DNA of 64,000 nt from Kalmanozyma brasiliensis GHG001 (lineage: Eukaryota > Basidiomycota > Ustilaginomycetes > Ustilaginales): positions 62,001 to 126,000 of the forward strand of contig NW_015961989.1 of the NCBI RefSeq assembly GCF_000497045.1, given 5' to 3'. Below the pieces are notes generated by a model, which saw nothing but the letters and a program-made list of their open reading frames with translations, was not told where the DNA came from and ran no database searches. Made by a program: the position numbers and the translations under genes. Shown one piece after another: positions 49,059-58,299 of this stretch. Every line of letters starts with the position of its first letter. The stretch's first letter is position 1.

Positions 49059-52000
49059 TCATAGCTCCTCGTCCTCCTCCTTGATCTGCGAAGGCTTGAG
49101 CATACCTGGCACCGCAGCCGCCTTCTCTCGATCTGCAGCTGCCTTGCGCTGTGCTTCGGCCTCTTTGTCTTCGAGGAACAGGTCTGCATTGTCGGTCGAG
49201 CCCGCAGTGCTGCCAAACATCTCTCGCGAGGTGATGAGGAAGTCGCGCAGGTGCAGCTTGTACGCAATCAAGTCGCTCGAGTGCATGCAGAGCCCGTTGA
49301 CAAAGTGCTCGACGTACTGGGCCTGCATATGAGGGAAGGCGTTGCGCAGCAAGTTCGTCGTGTATTGTCGGATGAAGAGTCGGTTGTTCATGTTGGGGTC
49401 CTGTTGCGTAGCCGAGTCCCACAGAGGCGCAGTGACGCGGTCCGTCTCGATGAGCTCAAAGATGCGCGCCAGCAAAACGCACTGCGTCTTGAAGCCGCTC
49501 TTGTGGTCCGAGTCGGTGAGCACAAAGAAGATGTCCTGGATGATGTTGAGCAAATACTGCTGGTAGAAGCCGTTGGCCACCTCAAGCGGTGAGCCCGAGA
49601 TGTTGTTGAGCAGCTCGAGGCAGATGTTGAGACCCGTGTCGGCAATGTCGCGCATCGTATGCTTGATCGCCCAGATGATGCTGTCCATGGTCAGCTTGAA
49701 CTTGGGTGGGGGAAGCTCGAGTAGCGCAGGGAAGCAGTACAGGTTGATCGCTCGTAGCAGCTTGAAGAAGCCAACGCGGTGCTCCGGGAACTCGGCGAAG
49801 TCCTGGTTGATCATGTTAAGCGTAGGTTCAAAGACGGCATCGAGAATGGGCGCGATCTTGTCCGTCAGCAATCCCTGCAGGCGCGAGGTGATGGTGGCCA
49901 TTACGTTGAGCACCTCGGCGTCTCTCGCCGCTGGAACGTTGCGGTTGTAGTCGCCCAGGATAGCATCGAGCAGCGACGGGATCAGGTTCGTGTTGACAGC
50001 GTCAAGGTCTTCGGCACGCTTGACATAGGTCTCGACGAGGCGCAGGATCTCTTTTTTGATAGTTCGCAGGCCGCGCACCATGGGCGTCTTGGTTGCAATC
50101 AGACCCTCGGCCTCGACCTTGGCGCTGATGATGCCGCTGACACTGCGGTAGAGCGCAAGCATGTCGAGGTAGATGCGACCGATCTGTGGCAGGAAGAAGG
50201 TGCCAATCGACACACATGCCGAGACGTTGGTCTTGAGCACATTCGAAAGGATCTTGATGTTCTCGGGGCTGCCGAGCACGTCGACGTTGTTGTGCGCCTG
50301 CTGCATGAGGCTGTCCCAGGCACTGTTCGGCAGCTCCATGAGCTTGGCGATGAGACGCTCCTGTGTCGGTCGGTTGGGCTGGGCCGCGATCATGTAGCCG
50401 ACTGCCTCGTAGAAGGTGTGCACCTGCAATGGCGAGAGGTCGAGTGTGATACGGTGCAGGTTGCGCAGGATCTCGTCGATGAAGGGCTCCTGCTCGCCGG
50501 CTTGCTGGATCACAAAGTGGCGACGGCACTTCTGGGCGATCTTGATGTAAGTGTCGCACGCCATGTCCTGGACACCTTCGTGGCTCTCGTGCATGAACTC
50601 GAAATTCTTGTTGACGACCGTCTTGAGGAACTTCCAGTGCGCTTTGAGGAACCGTGGGTACTGACCCACGATGTACATGATGTTGGACGCGACGACGGCC
50701 TTGTTGTCCTTGCCGCGCTTCATCTCGCACAATCCGAGCAGATCCTTGATGACCGTGACGAGGAAGCGCTTCTCTGTCTCCTCGTTCATCGCACCCGAGA
50801 TGGAACCGATCGCCCAGCAGAGTGTGTTGAGGTTAGCCCACGACCACTCGGAGCCGTCGACTTGCTTGGCGAGCTTTTCGGTCATGATGTTTTCGGTGTC
50901 GAGCACGTCGAGATGGGTGAGGTAGACAAGCACCTCGCGCATGCTCTTGTAGAGCACGATCGTGTCGCTCTCCTTCATGAACTCTCGGACGATCTCGCCC
51001 TCGTCGTTTTCGACGATGAGCACCTCTTCTGGCTTGACCATGCGCTCGATCATGACGAGCCTGAGGTTGGAGAGGATGTCTGTGTAAATGTTCTTGCGCA
51101 GGTTGGCCGAGTTGGCGTTCGAGACGCCGTTGCCGAGGTTGAGACCCAGAAGCGGGTTCATCTCTGCGATGGGCTGTGACTGCTGCTCTTCGTAGAGCTC
51201 GCTGACGAGCTTGGACCAGTATTCGAGGCAGATCTTGAAGACTTCTCGTTCGGGCACTTGCGATACCTTGATGAGGTACATGTGTGCGTTGAGGAGGACG
51301 TCCTTGTTTTCTGGGTTCTCTACGAGCTTGAGGTGGGTGGTGAGGTAGTTGGAGAGGAAGAGCGCAAGGTTGAGAACGAGCTCTTGATCCGAGTCGGAGC
51401 TGGTCTCGTAGGCGGATGCGATGTTGGTGGCTGGAGGGATCATGCGGTTGACCGAGGTCATGACCATGTTGAAGAGCACTACAAACTTGGCGTCGTACTC
51501 GGCGCCGACGTTGAGGTTGGCAATTTCGGAGAGACACTTGAGCGTGACGTTGCGGAACTCGGAGACCTCGAGGAAACGACCGATGAGGTTGTCAATGACG
51601 TTTGTCTCGAAGATGTAGCCAAGCGGGATCCAGTTGAGGAAGCGCAGCATGGTTTCGAGGGTGGCCTTGATCAAGCTGGGCTTTTGCGCCTTTTCGAGCA
51701 CCTCGGAGCAGAGCTGGAAGACCTCGCCGAATTCGCCACACATCTGGTTCTTGAGCGACTTGGTCTTGGAAGTGGTCATCTGCTCTGCCGAATAGTCGAA
51801 GATCTCTTCGGAAAGCAAGCGGAGAATGGCCATATTGTTCTCGCAGATAGACAGAGAGCCTTTGGAAGAGGAGACGATCTCGGGGATGAACGAAGGCCAG
51901 TTGTGAGGCCACTCCTGCTTGAGGATGGTGATGAGGGTGGTATTGAGCTTGCCGAGGTAGGTCTTTTCGCGCTTGAGACTAGCCTCATCGGACGAGTGCT

Positions 52001-52298
52001 GGATGATCATCTCGACGATGAAATTGCGGATGCCCTGCTGCTGGTCCTCGGGAAGCACCTTCCACCGTGTTGAGATGAGCTTGTCGAGGATCTGGAGCGA
52101 AATGTACTTGGTCTGTGGCGAGGAGCTCTGTTGGAGAATGGCAGGCACGCGCTGCCAAGCTTCGGGATGCTCCTGGAACTGGGCTAGCGTCTGCTGCGCC
52201 ATCCTCTGGTCCTGACCGGTGCCTGTGTACATGGCGGCCACGACACGGTCGAGAAGACCAATGTCGAGGTCCTTTTCGAAGTCCAGGATGCCCTCCAT
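49059..52298 (-). CDS. CRM1: Exportin-1 (Crm1), nuclear export receptor
   Basis: Single exon, 1079 aa, the usual length. It exports leucine-rich NES cargo with Ran-GTP. The N-terminal importin-beta domain reads MYTGTGQDQRMAQQTLAQFQ and YISLQILDKLISTRWKVLPE. The highly conserved NES-groove region reads DLLGLCEMKRGKDNKAVVAS followed by NIMYIVGQYPRF. It contains Cys524, equivalent to the cysteine modified by leptomycin B in human (C528) and fission yeast Crm1; budding yeast has Thr there. The C-terminal helix region and acidic tail (QIKEEDEEL) are present. The protein looks complete. Confidence 0.97.
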   Translation of the reverse strand: MEGILDFEKDLDIGLLDRVVAAMYTGTGQDQRMAQQTLAQFQEHPEAWQRVPAILQQSSSPQTKYISLQILDKLISTRWKVLPEDQQQGIRNFIVEMIIQHSSDEASLKREKTYLGKLNTTLITILKQEWPHNWPSFIPEIVSSSKGSLSICENNMAILRLLSEEIFDYSAEQMTTSKTKSLKNQMCGEFGEVFQLCSEVLEKAQKPSLIKATLETMLRFLNWIPLGYIFETNVIDNLIGRFLEVSEFRNVTLKCLSEIANLNVGAEYDAKFVVLFNMVMTSVNRMIPPATNIASAYETSSDSDQELVLNLALFLSNYLTTHLKLVENPENKDVLLNAHMYLIKVSQVPEREVFKICLEYWSKLVSELYEEQQSQPIAEMNPLLGLNLGNGVSNANSANLRKNIYTDILSNLRLVMIERMVKPEEVLIVENDEGEIVREFMKESDTIVLYKSMREVLVYLTHLDVLDTENIMTEKLAKQVDGSEWSWANLNTLCWAIGSISGAMNEETEKRFLVTVIKDLLGLCEMKRGKDNKAVVASNIMYIVGQYPRFLKAHWKFLKTVVNKNFEFMHESHEGVQDMACDTYIKIAQKCRRHFVIQQAGEQEPFIDEILRNLHRITLDLSPLQVHTFYEAVGYMIAAQPNRPTQERLIAKLMELPNSAWDSLMQQAHNNVDVLGSPENIKILSNVLKTNVSACVSIGTFFLPQIGRIYLDMLALYRSVSGIISAKVEAEGLIATKTPMVRGLRTIKKEILRLVETYVKRAEDLDAVNTNLIPSLLDAILGDYNRNVPAARDAEVLNVMATITSRLQGLLTDKIAPILDAVFEPTLNMINQDFAEFPEHRVGFFKLLRAINLYCFPALLELPPPKFKLTMDSIIWAIKHTMRDIADTGLNICLELLNNISGSPLEVANGFYQQYLLNIIQDIFFVLTDSDHKSGFKTQCVLLARIFELIETDRVTAPLWDSATQQDPNMNNRLFIRQYTTNLLRNAFPHMQAQYVEHFVNGLCMHSSDLIAYKLHLRDFLITSREMFGSTAGSTDNADLFLEDKEAEAQRKAAADREKAAAVPGMLKPSQIKEEDEEL

Positions 52299-53016
52299 GG
52301 TGTCGTGAGATGCAAGAGAGGAGTGCGATCGATGTGGTGCGGGAGCGAGAGCGGAAGCGGAAGCGGAAGCGAAATTGAACCCGCAGCGTCAGACCAAGAT
52401 GCTGATAGCGGTGAAGAAGCGGATCAAACGCCTGGCGAGTGCGGGAAGCGTTGCGGCGTTTTTATTACACAACGATGCACTTGCGGGACGTTGTCGAGTC
52501 CGAATCGACTCGTCTGCTACGAGCAAGACTGCGCAATCGGGATGGGATCGTGTTCAGGACGAATCGGCAGTGGCGTCCGCAAGTGGAGAGTCGACCGGTG
52601 ATCACCGCCGAAACAAGATCAGCCGCGAAACGTCGTTGCTAGCGAAGACAGCTGATGAACCCTGAACAAGATGATTGGCAGGAGCGGCGATGGATGGAAT
52701 GAGACTGCAAGGAAGTCGCCGTGGATGATCGAGGTGATGGATGGGAGTGGAGGCGAAGAGAGCGAGCGATGAATAGCAACTTGATGGGACGCGCGATTGG
52801 ACCGAGCGAAAGGAACACACACACACTCACACAAGCTGAGCCGCACCCTCTTTTTCTTTGGTGGTTGCTGAGCAATGAATCAGGGCAGAGCGGTGTTTTT
52901 TGAGATCGAGCCACGTCGGATTTGACCGCGCTGTGCAGTTGGATCATTTCTCGAGCCTTCCAAGCGTTAGCTGGCGGAATCCCTTTCCGCATCCAATTTT
53001 GATTGATCCGTGAGCG

Positions 53017-53040
53017 CAGCAGCAGCAGCAGCAGCAGCAT
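53017..53040. repeat. (GCA)n microsatellite
   Basis: About eight GCA units in the CRM1/PHO81 intergenic region, outside any supported frame. Confidence 0.9.
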
Positions 53041-53414
53041 CTACCCACAACGCGCTCAGTTTTGGCTCCACGGTTGTCAAAGCGGCGGTGAATTTCGGCT
53101 TGGGCAATACCAACACGCGATCTCACACCCTTGGACATTTTGCCCGTCTCTCTCGTCTCTTCGCAAAGGCTTGAACACCGACGATACAGGGAAGAGACCT
53201 TCATAGCCGATTCCGCCGAGACCTAGCGCAACTGTTTGCGTATTCACAACGCATTGACTTTGTTCGAGCGAGCTCGTGGTAATCACAGAAAGATACGGTA
53301 GGACATTGAGGCCGGATGCTCTGTCGATGATCATGGTTCAGGCGGAAGAGGATGCAACGGCAACCAGCAGCGTGCAGCGAGCCGAGCCTTGACCCTGACC
53401 CGCTCCGGCTACAG

Positions 53415-53692
53415 TAAGAAGCTTGTCATCATCAACATCGGATGCAAAGCCGGTCGGAAATCTTCAGGATGTTAGGCCTAGCATCAATGCTGTAATTTCA
53501 TCAGCCGACGAATCAACGCAGGCTCAGGTCAAAACGTGCGCACGTTTTTTGGCGGCATTGAATCAAGATTTGGACGGTCTGCTGCAGCTACAGCAGCTGC
53601 CTGCTTCCCACGTCGTCGACTCGACACCGTTGAACCTTTCATCGCCTCTTCCCGCGGCATACGGCCTTGCTTCATCATCGTGTTGCCCTTGA
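53415..53692 (+). other. Possible internal or terminal exon of an unidentified small gene
   Basis: The frame is open from a TGA at 53396 to TGA 53690-53692. It is preceded by a good branch-point and acceptor pattern (CCCTGACC...GGCTACAG ending at 53414). The text has helical protein character (SADESTQAQVKTCARFLAAL, then NQDLDGLLQLQQLPAS). No start exon could be placed with confidence; an exon ending in phase 1 would be needed. It could also be chance. Confidence 0.25.
53531..53548. promoter_or_regulatory. 18-bp perfect palindrome with inverted CACGTT half-sites
   Basis: AAAACGTGCGCACGTTTT, identical on both strands. Each side carries CACGTTT, which equals the low-affinity binding site of the bHLH factor Pho4 in yeast PHO promoters. 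It lies about 880 bp upstream of PHO81, itself a Pho4 target in yeast. Regulatory function here is inference. Confidence 0.35.
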
Positions 53693-54428
53693 CGGAGAGG
53701 AAGCTTCTCCTCGCCGTGTCCTGTCGAAGGAAGCTCGAGCAATGGTAGAGATAGGATACGCACTGAACAGGCAAAATCTCCGAGCAGTGGACCCTGCTTG
53801 CTGCGAGCTGAATTTGAAGTGCTCTGTCCCAGCATCCTGGCTTGATTGCGCATGCAAGCTGCGTCGATAGTGAGTGTAAGAGCCAGATAGAAGGCGGGCT
53901 TGTGAGTGAAGAGAGCGGCAGCTGCTAGGTAACTTTCCGAAGAGCGGAGCATTCGGCTGTCTGTGTGGTCAGACTCGAGCTTCGACAAGCGTGACAGCGG
54001 ACCGTGCGTCGCCTGTTCTTCCAAGTCCCAAAATGTGTGTGTGTGTGCTTCTGAGATGAAGCTGAGCAATGAGCAGCATACGCTCCCTCCCTTCCACCAA
54101 CCGCATCCTTCTCAGCATATCCATCCCCACGCAGACGTAATCTTCGGTCTCGCCGAACAGCCATCGGCGACATCGCCACCATCAGTAATCGCATCCGACA
54201 CCAATCACATCGACCAGTCATGAACTTGCAATAAGTGCGCACATCCGCAGTCTCATTGACATCCCCTCGGCAGGCTATCCGCATCGCATCCGTCGGTCGC
54301 ACACGCGAACACGAGCTGCGCTACGGCTCATCATATCGCAACGCGCCCGTCTGCCCTTTCTTCTTCTGGATCTTCCGCTCTCTTGATACATATCCAGCTG
54401 CTTCTCCCCGGTCACTCCGTCAGCCAAG

Positions 54429-57400
54429 ATGAAGTTCGGCAAATACATCCTCAGTCAGCAGATCTCTGGCTGGGGTGCTTACTATCTCGACTACAAGTTT
54501 CTCAAAAAGATCATCAATTCGCTCGAAAAGGGAAGACTCGCCGATGCTGCCCTTTTTGCAACAGGAATCCGTCCTGAAGACGTCGCCTCGGGCCAGTCGA
54601 CCACATCGCCTCAGCCACAGATCTTGCCCAACATCGAAGGCTCGGACGAGCTTCAGATTCACAAGGCTGCCTTCTTCTTCAAGCTGGAACGAGAACTTGA
54701 AAAGATCAACAACTTTTACCTTCAGAAAGAAGCTGAGCTCAAGTCTCGCTTGCAGACCCTCATCGACAAGAAGCGCATCATCTTTGAATCTCGCAACTCG
54801 TCCAAGCTCTCCAAAGAGTCGCCCTCCTACGTCGCTCTCTACGAAGGCTTCCGATACTTCGAGAAGGATCTCAGCAAGCTGCAGCAGTTTATCGAGATCA
54901 ACGCGACCGGTTTCCGCAAGATCTTGAAAAAGTGGGACAAACGCTCCAAGTCGCAGACAAAGGAGCTCTACCTCGCTCGTCAAGTCGAGGTGCAGCCTTG
55001 CTTCAATCTCAAGTTCATCGCCGAGCTCAGCGACATCGCTGCCGCCAACTTGCTCGAGCTGGAAAACCTCTCACATGGTCGGTCTTTGAACGAGACCATC
55101 GGCGCCAACGGCACCAGCCTCTCCTCGGACAACCGCCTCGACTTTGCCGCTGCACAGAGTCAGGACTTTGATGCGCTTGCCGATCTCGAGGCCAATCTGG
55201 CCGAGGCGGTCAAGGCAGGCCGAGTCGCTCCTGCCACCGAAATGATCCGCATCGCGGCACAGAACGAAGATGCCACCAGTGTCTCGCGTATCGTATGGCG
55301 TGCTCTGCTCGAAGCGCCTCACAATGCAGTGCGCGCCGCCCTCGAACATCATCTTGCCGACTACAAGTTCGTGGACGACATCAGCTCCCGAACGTGTCTG
55401 CACGAAGCGTCTATGGCCGGCAAGCTCTACCTCGTCCAGGCGTGTATCGAGAATGGCGTCGACGTGGCTCAACAGGACATCTACGGCCGCACTGCACTCT
55501 CCTACGCCGCCATGGCAGGGCACACAGAAGTCTGCCAATACCTGCTCTCGCTGCCTTCCATCTCCGCTGCCACCTACGATCTCGACGGCTTCTCTCCGCT
55601 GATTCTCGCCGTCATGAACGGCCGCACCGACGCTGTTCGCATCCTGCTCGATCACGGTGCCAGTGTCGAGTCGCGAGATGCTACCGACCTCATCCCGCTC
55701 TGTCTCGCCAGCTCTGGCGGCCACGCCGACATTGTCAAGCTGTTGTTGCAAAAGGGTGCCAAGATTGTCTCCAACGCGGAAGGCCTGTATCCTCAGGCGC
55801 TTGCCGCACGTGCCGGGCACGCTGACTGTCTTCGCCTGCTCGTCGAATCCGGCGGTGACCCGAACGCACCTGAGAAGGGAACACAATGGACGCCTACCTT
55901 CTTCGCCGCCGAGAGTGGTCACGTCGACTGCCTCAAGGTGCTGCTCAACGCAGGCTGCAATGTCAACATCGTCGACGAGAAGGAGCGAACCGCCGCCTTC
56001 TACGCCGCGTGGAACGGAAAGATCGCTTGCTTGCTATTGCTCCTCAAAGCAGCGCAGCAGCAGCAAATGCCACCACCACGCCAGGTCAAAGCCGCTGCGG
56101 CCAAAGCTAGCACGTCGAACGACGCGATGGATGACCTCGACCTCGAGATCGACGGCATTCCCGATCTGTCGCTCCCGCCTCCCATCATCCCCTTCCGCAC
56201 CTACGGCCACAACTACCTCGACAAGCGGGCGCTCGTCTCGGTCTCCCTCACCAACAACTCGGTCAAGCTCTACAAGCACCAAGACCCAAATCGTCCGGAA
56301 CAATTTTCAACATCGTCGCTCAAACTCGTCATGACGTCGCGGCCGGACGCATCGACCACAGCCATCCCACACAATGTCGTACTGCCGCTCGCCGATGAGC
56401 GCGAGGTCTTCTCCTTCCAAGTGAACAGCTTGGAGAGCTTCTCGATCGAGTGGGAGCTGATGCCCACGTTCGGGTCCAAGGTGATCGGCAAGGCGGTCGC
56501 GTTACCGAGCTCGTTCGAGGGTATGACGGATCGCAAGCGCTTCGTCCTACCGCTGCAGGATGTGTACCTCAAGGTGGTGGGAGAAGTGTCGTTCGAGCTC
56601 GATTTCGTCAAGCCGTTCGACAGTGTACAGCTCGAGATCGGCGGACGGGTCGAGACGTACTGGAAGAGCATGTTGCCCGGTGTAGCGGCTGCTTCGACTG
56701 TTGGGCCGACGAGGATGACGCCCAACAGCGGTGTCAGCGGGATTGGTGGGCCGCTGAGCAGCTCGACGGCCGCAGCTGGATCGACGCCAGCGGGTGCAGA
56801 CAAAGCTTCGGCGGCCATCACCAGCGGCAATGGCGCGAGCGCGACGCCATCCGCTGGATCTGCTGGTGCTGCAGCCGCTGCACAACCGACACTGGTTACA
56901 GGATCTTCGCTTGCCGGAGAGTACTTGCGGGTTGTGGTGCAAGTGACCAAGGACGCAACAGCGATAGTCTGGCCTGCGCCATTCATCCCTCTCCCCGGCC
57001 TGCAAGTCTACGTGGGCAGTGTCAAGTCGGACGAGCTTCTCTCGCTCGCCACCTCCACCGGCCACTCGCTCGACTGGACTCCGGCACAAGCAGCTTCCGC
57101 CTCGTGGGCGGACTGGCAGCGAGCGCTCTCCACCTCCGTCGTAACCCTCGAGAAGCTCCTCTCGCTGCTCCCCGTGACGGTCGGCATCGACATCGACGTG
57201 ATGTACCCCTCAACCGCCGAGGTCCGCTCCAACCCAGGCATGCCCAAGATGGAAGTCAACCAGTTGGTCGATACGATCCTGCACACGGTCTACGCAGCTG
57301 GTACGAGCAATCGGGAGCAGAGTCGCAAGATCCTCTTCTCATCCCGATCGCCGACAGTGTGCACAGCGTTGAACTGGAAGCAGCCCAACTACGCGGTTTT

Positions 57401-57716
57401 CTTTGCGTCCTTCTGCGGCATTGATGGACTTGCCAGCGAGAGAGGGGAGTTGTTGCCTTCGACGAGACACGAGACGGATCCCAGAAGGGAGAGCATATCC
57501 GAAGCGGTACGGTTTGCAAAGTCGAATAATTTGTTGGGCATCATGGTGGATGTGGCGCTGCTAAGACATGTGCCGCATCTGGTGGAGAGCGTTAAGGCGT
57601 CAGGACTGTTGTTGATCACGATTGGGAAGTTTGGGCAAGGGGCGATAGGCGGGGATGAAGAGGTGGTGGATGTGGACGGCGAGGTGGACGAAGGGATTGT
57701 CGTGTGTAAGAGTTAG
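54429..57716 (+). CDS. PHO81: Pho81-type SPX-ankyrin-GDPD protein, phosphate-pathway CDK inhibitor
   Basis: Single exon, 1095 aa. In yeast, Pho81 inhibits the Pho80-Pho85 kinase when phosphate is low, and its SPX domain senses inositol pyrophosphates. SPX (about 1-215) begins MKFGKYILSQQISGWGAYYL and includes the basic helix FRKILKKWDKRSKSQTKELY, which carries the Lys residues of the inositol-phosphate pocket. Ankyrin repeats follow (about 313-540), for example DIYGRTALSYAAMAGHTEVC and GGHADIVKLLLQKGAKI. After a linker comes a GDPD-like domain (about 600-1085) with RVVVQVTKDATAIVWPAPFI and VTVGIDIDVMYPS. The expected GDPD catalytic HR-G, E-x-D and H-D residues are absent, so it is probably not an active phosphodiesterase, as in other Pho81 proteins. 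Convergent with the LLPH-like gene. Confidence 0.93.
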   Translation: MKFGKYILSQQISGWGAYYLDYKFLKKIINSLEKGRLADAALFATGIRPEDVASGQSTTSPQPQILPNIEGSDELQIHKAAFFFKLERELEKINNFYLQKEAELKSRLQTLIDKKRIIFESRNSSKLSKESPSYVALYEGFRYFEKDLSKLQQFIEINATGFRKILKKWDKRSKSQTKELYLARQVEVQPCFNLKFIAELSDIAAANLLELENLSHGRSLNETIGANGTSLSSDNRLDFAAAQSQDFDALADLEANLAEAVKAGRVAPATEMIRIAAQNEDATSVSRIVWRALLEAPHNAVRAALEHHLADYKFVDDISSRTCLHEASMAGKLYLVQACIENGVDVAQQDIYGRTALSYAAMAGHTEVCQYLLSLPSISAATYDLDGFSPLILAVMNGRTDAVRILLDHGASVESRDATDLIPLCLASSGGHADIVKLLLQKGAKIVSNAEGLYPQALAARAGHADCLRLLVESGGDPNAPEKGTQWTPTFFAAESGHVDCLKVLLNAGCNVNIVDEKERTAAFYAAWNGKIACLLLLLKAAQQQQMPPPRQVKAAAAKASTSNDAMDDLDLEIDGIPDLSLPPPIIPFRTYGHNYLDKRALVSVSLTNNSVKLYKHQDPNRPEQFSTSSLKLVMTSRPDASTTAIPHNVVLPLADEREVFSFQVNSLESFSIEWELMPTFGSKVIGKAVALPSSFEGMTDRKRFVLPLQDVYLKVVGEVSFELDFVKPFDSVQLEIGGRVETYWKSMLPGVAAASTVGPTRMTPNSGVSGIGGPLSSSTAAAGSTPAGADKASAAITSGNGASATPSAGSAGAAAAAQPTLVTGSSLAGEYLRVVVQVTKDATAIVWPAPFIPLPGLQVYVGSVKSDELLSLATSTGHSLDWTPAQAASASWADWQRALSTSVVTLEKLLSLLPVTVGIDIDVMYPSTAEVRSNPGMPKMEVNQLVDTILHTVYAAGTSNREQSRKILFSSRSPTVCTALNWKQPNYAVFFASFCGIDGLASERGELLPSTRHETDPRRESISEAVRFAKSNNLLGIMVDVALLRHVPHLVESVKASGLLLITIGKFGQGAIGGDEEVVDVDGEVDEGIVVCKS

Positions 57717-57909
57717 AAGTTTCTAATGTCATATTGTCAGCATTTCATGGTCTCTACCACTGAAGAAAGAGAGTTTGAGTTGATCAATGTGGTGCGGATT
57801 GCGAGAAGGGGCGGTATATAGTACATGAGCGGGAGTCGGGCGAAGGGGTGTGCAGACGGTCGTAGATGCAAAGCGTACGTGGTGGAAAAGGATCCGAGCA
57901 GCATCCTGC

Positions 57910-58299
57910 TCATCGTCTCCTCTTGGCCTTGCCGTTATTCTTGCTCTTATGCGCATTGAACAGGCTGTTACCGCCGGAGTTCTTGTACCTCTTGAGACCC
58001 CTGCCGGTTCTGTACTCCTCCCTTCTCGAATTCCTCGGTCCTGAGGTGGAGATCTTCTTCTCTCCACCCTCCGTTGGCTCCGTTGCCACCTTTGGCTCTG
58101 CTACGTCCATCATCGTCTCTTCCTCTTCCTCGTCCTCGGTGGACTCAACGGGCACCTTGTCCTTCTTCAAGCCCTCAGTGAGGCGGGCGGAGAGCGCGTT
58201 GACACGCGCAGCTTCCGCAACGGCATAATCGCTCTTGGGGTTGGTGCGCTTCTGATTGCGCGCCTTGAGCTTGCTGCTCGATCGGAGGGATTTGGCCAT
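57910..58299 (-). CDS. LLP-homolog-like (DUF2423) ribosome-biogenesis protein
   Basis: Single exon, 129 aa. The start MAKSLRSSSKLKARNQKRTN matches the conserved N-terminus of human LLPH and yeast YBL028C (DUF2423), small basic nucleolar proteins that associate with pre-60S ribosomes. A Glu-rich acidic segment follows (about 52-62), then a basic C-terminus (RGLKRYKNSGGN...KAKRRR) with nuclear-localisation character. The length is typical (106-130 aa). The gene is close to the PHO81 3' end (193 bp) and looks complete. Confidence 0.88.
   Translation of the reverse strand: MAKSLRSSSKLKARNQKRTNPKSDYAVAEAARVNALSARLTEGLKKDKVPVESTEDEEEEETMMDVAEPKVATEPTEGGEKKISTSGPRNSRREEYRTGRGLKRYKNSGGNSLFNAHKSKNNGKAKRRR

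Larger units (their letters stand above)
52299..54428. other. 2.1-kb divergent region CRM1 (-) / PHO81 (+)
   Basis: It contains a (GCA)8 microsatellite (about 53017-53040), an 18-bp perfect palindrome (53531-53548), a GT run (about 54033-54048) and a possible unassigned exon on the plus strand (53415-53692). Otherwise no gene is supported. Confidence 0.5.

Noticed and set aside
49779..51179. 466-codon plus-strand frame
   Set aside because: Antisense to CRM1, rich in Asp/Val/Leu/His as expected from the complement of GC-biased codons.
54420..55922. Minus-strand frames of 187 and 283 codons
   Set aside because: Antisense to PHO81 SPX and ankyrin coding sequence; no independent evidence.
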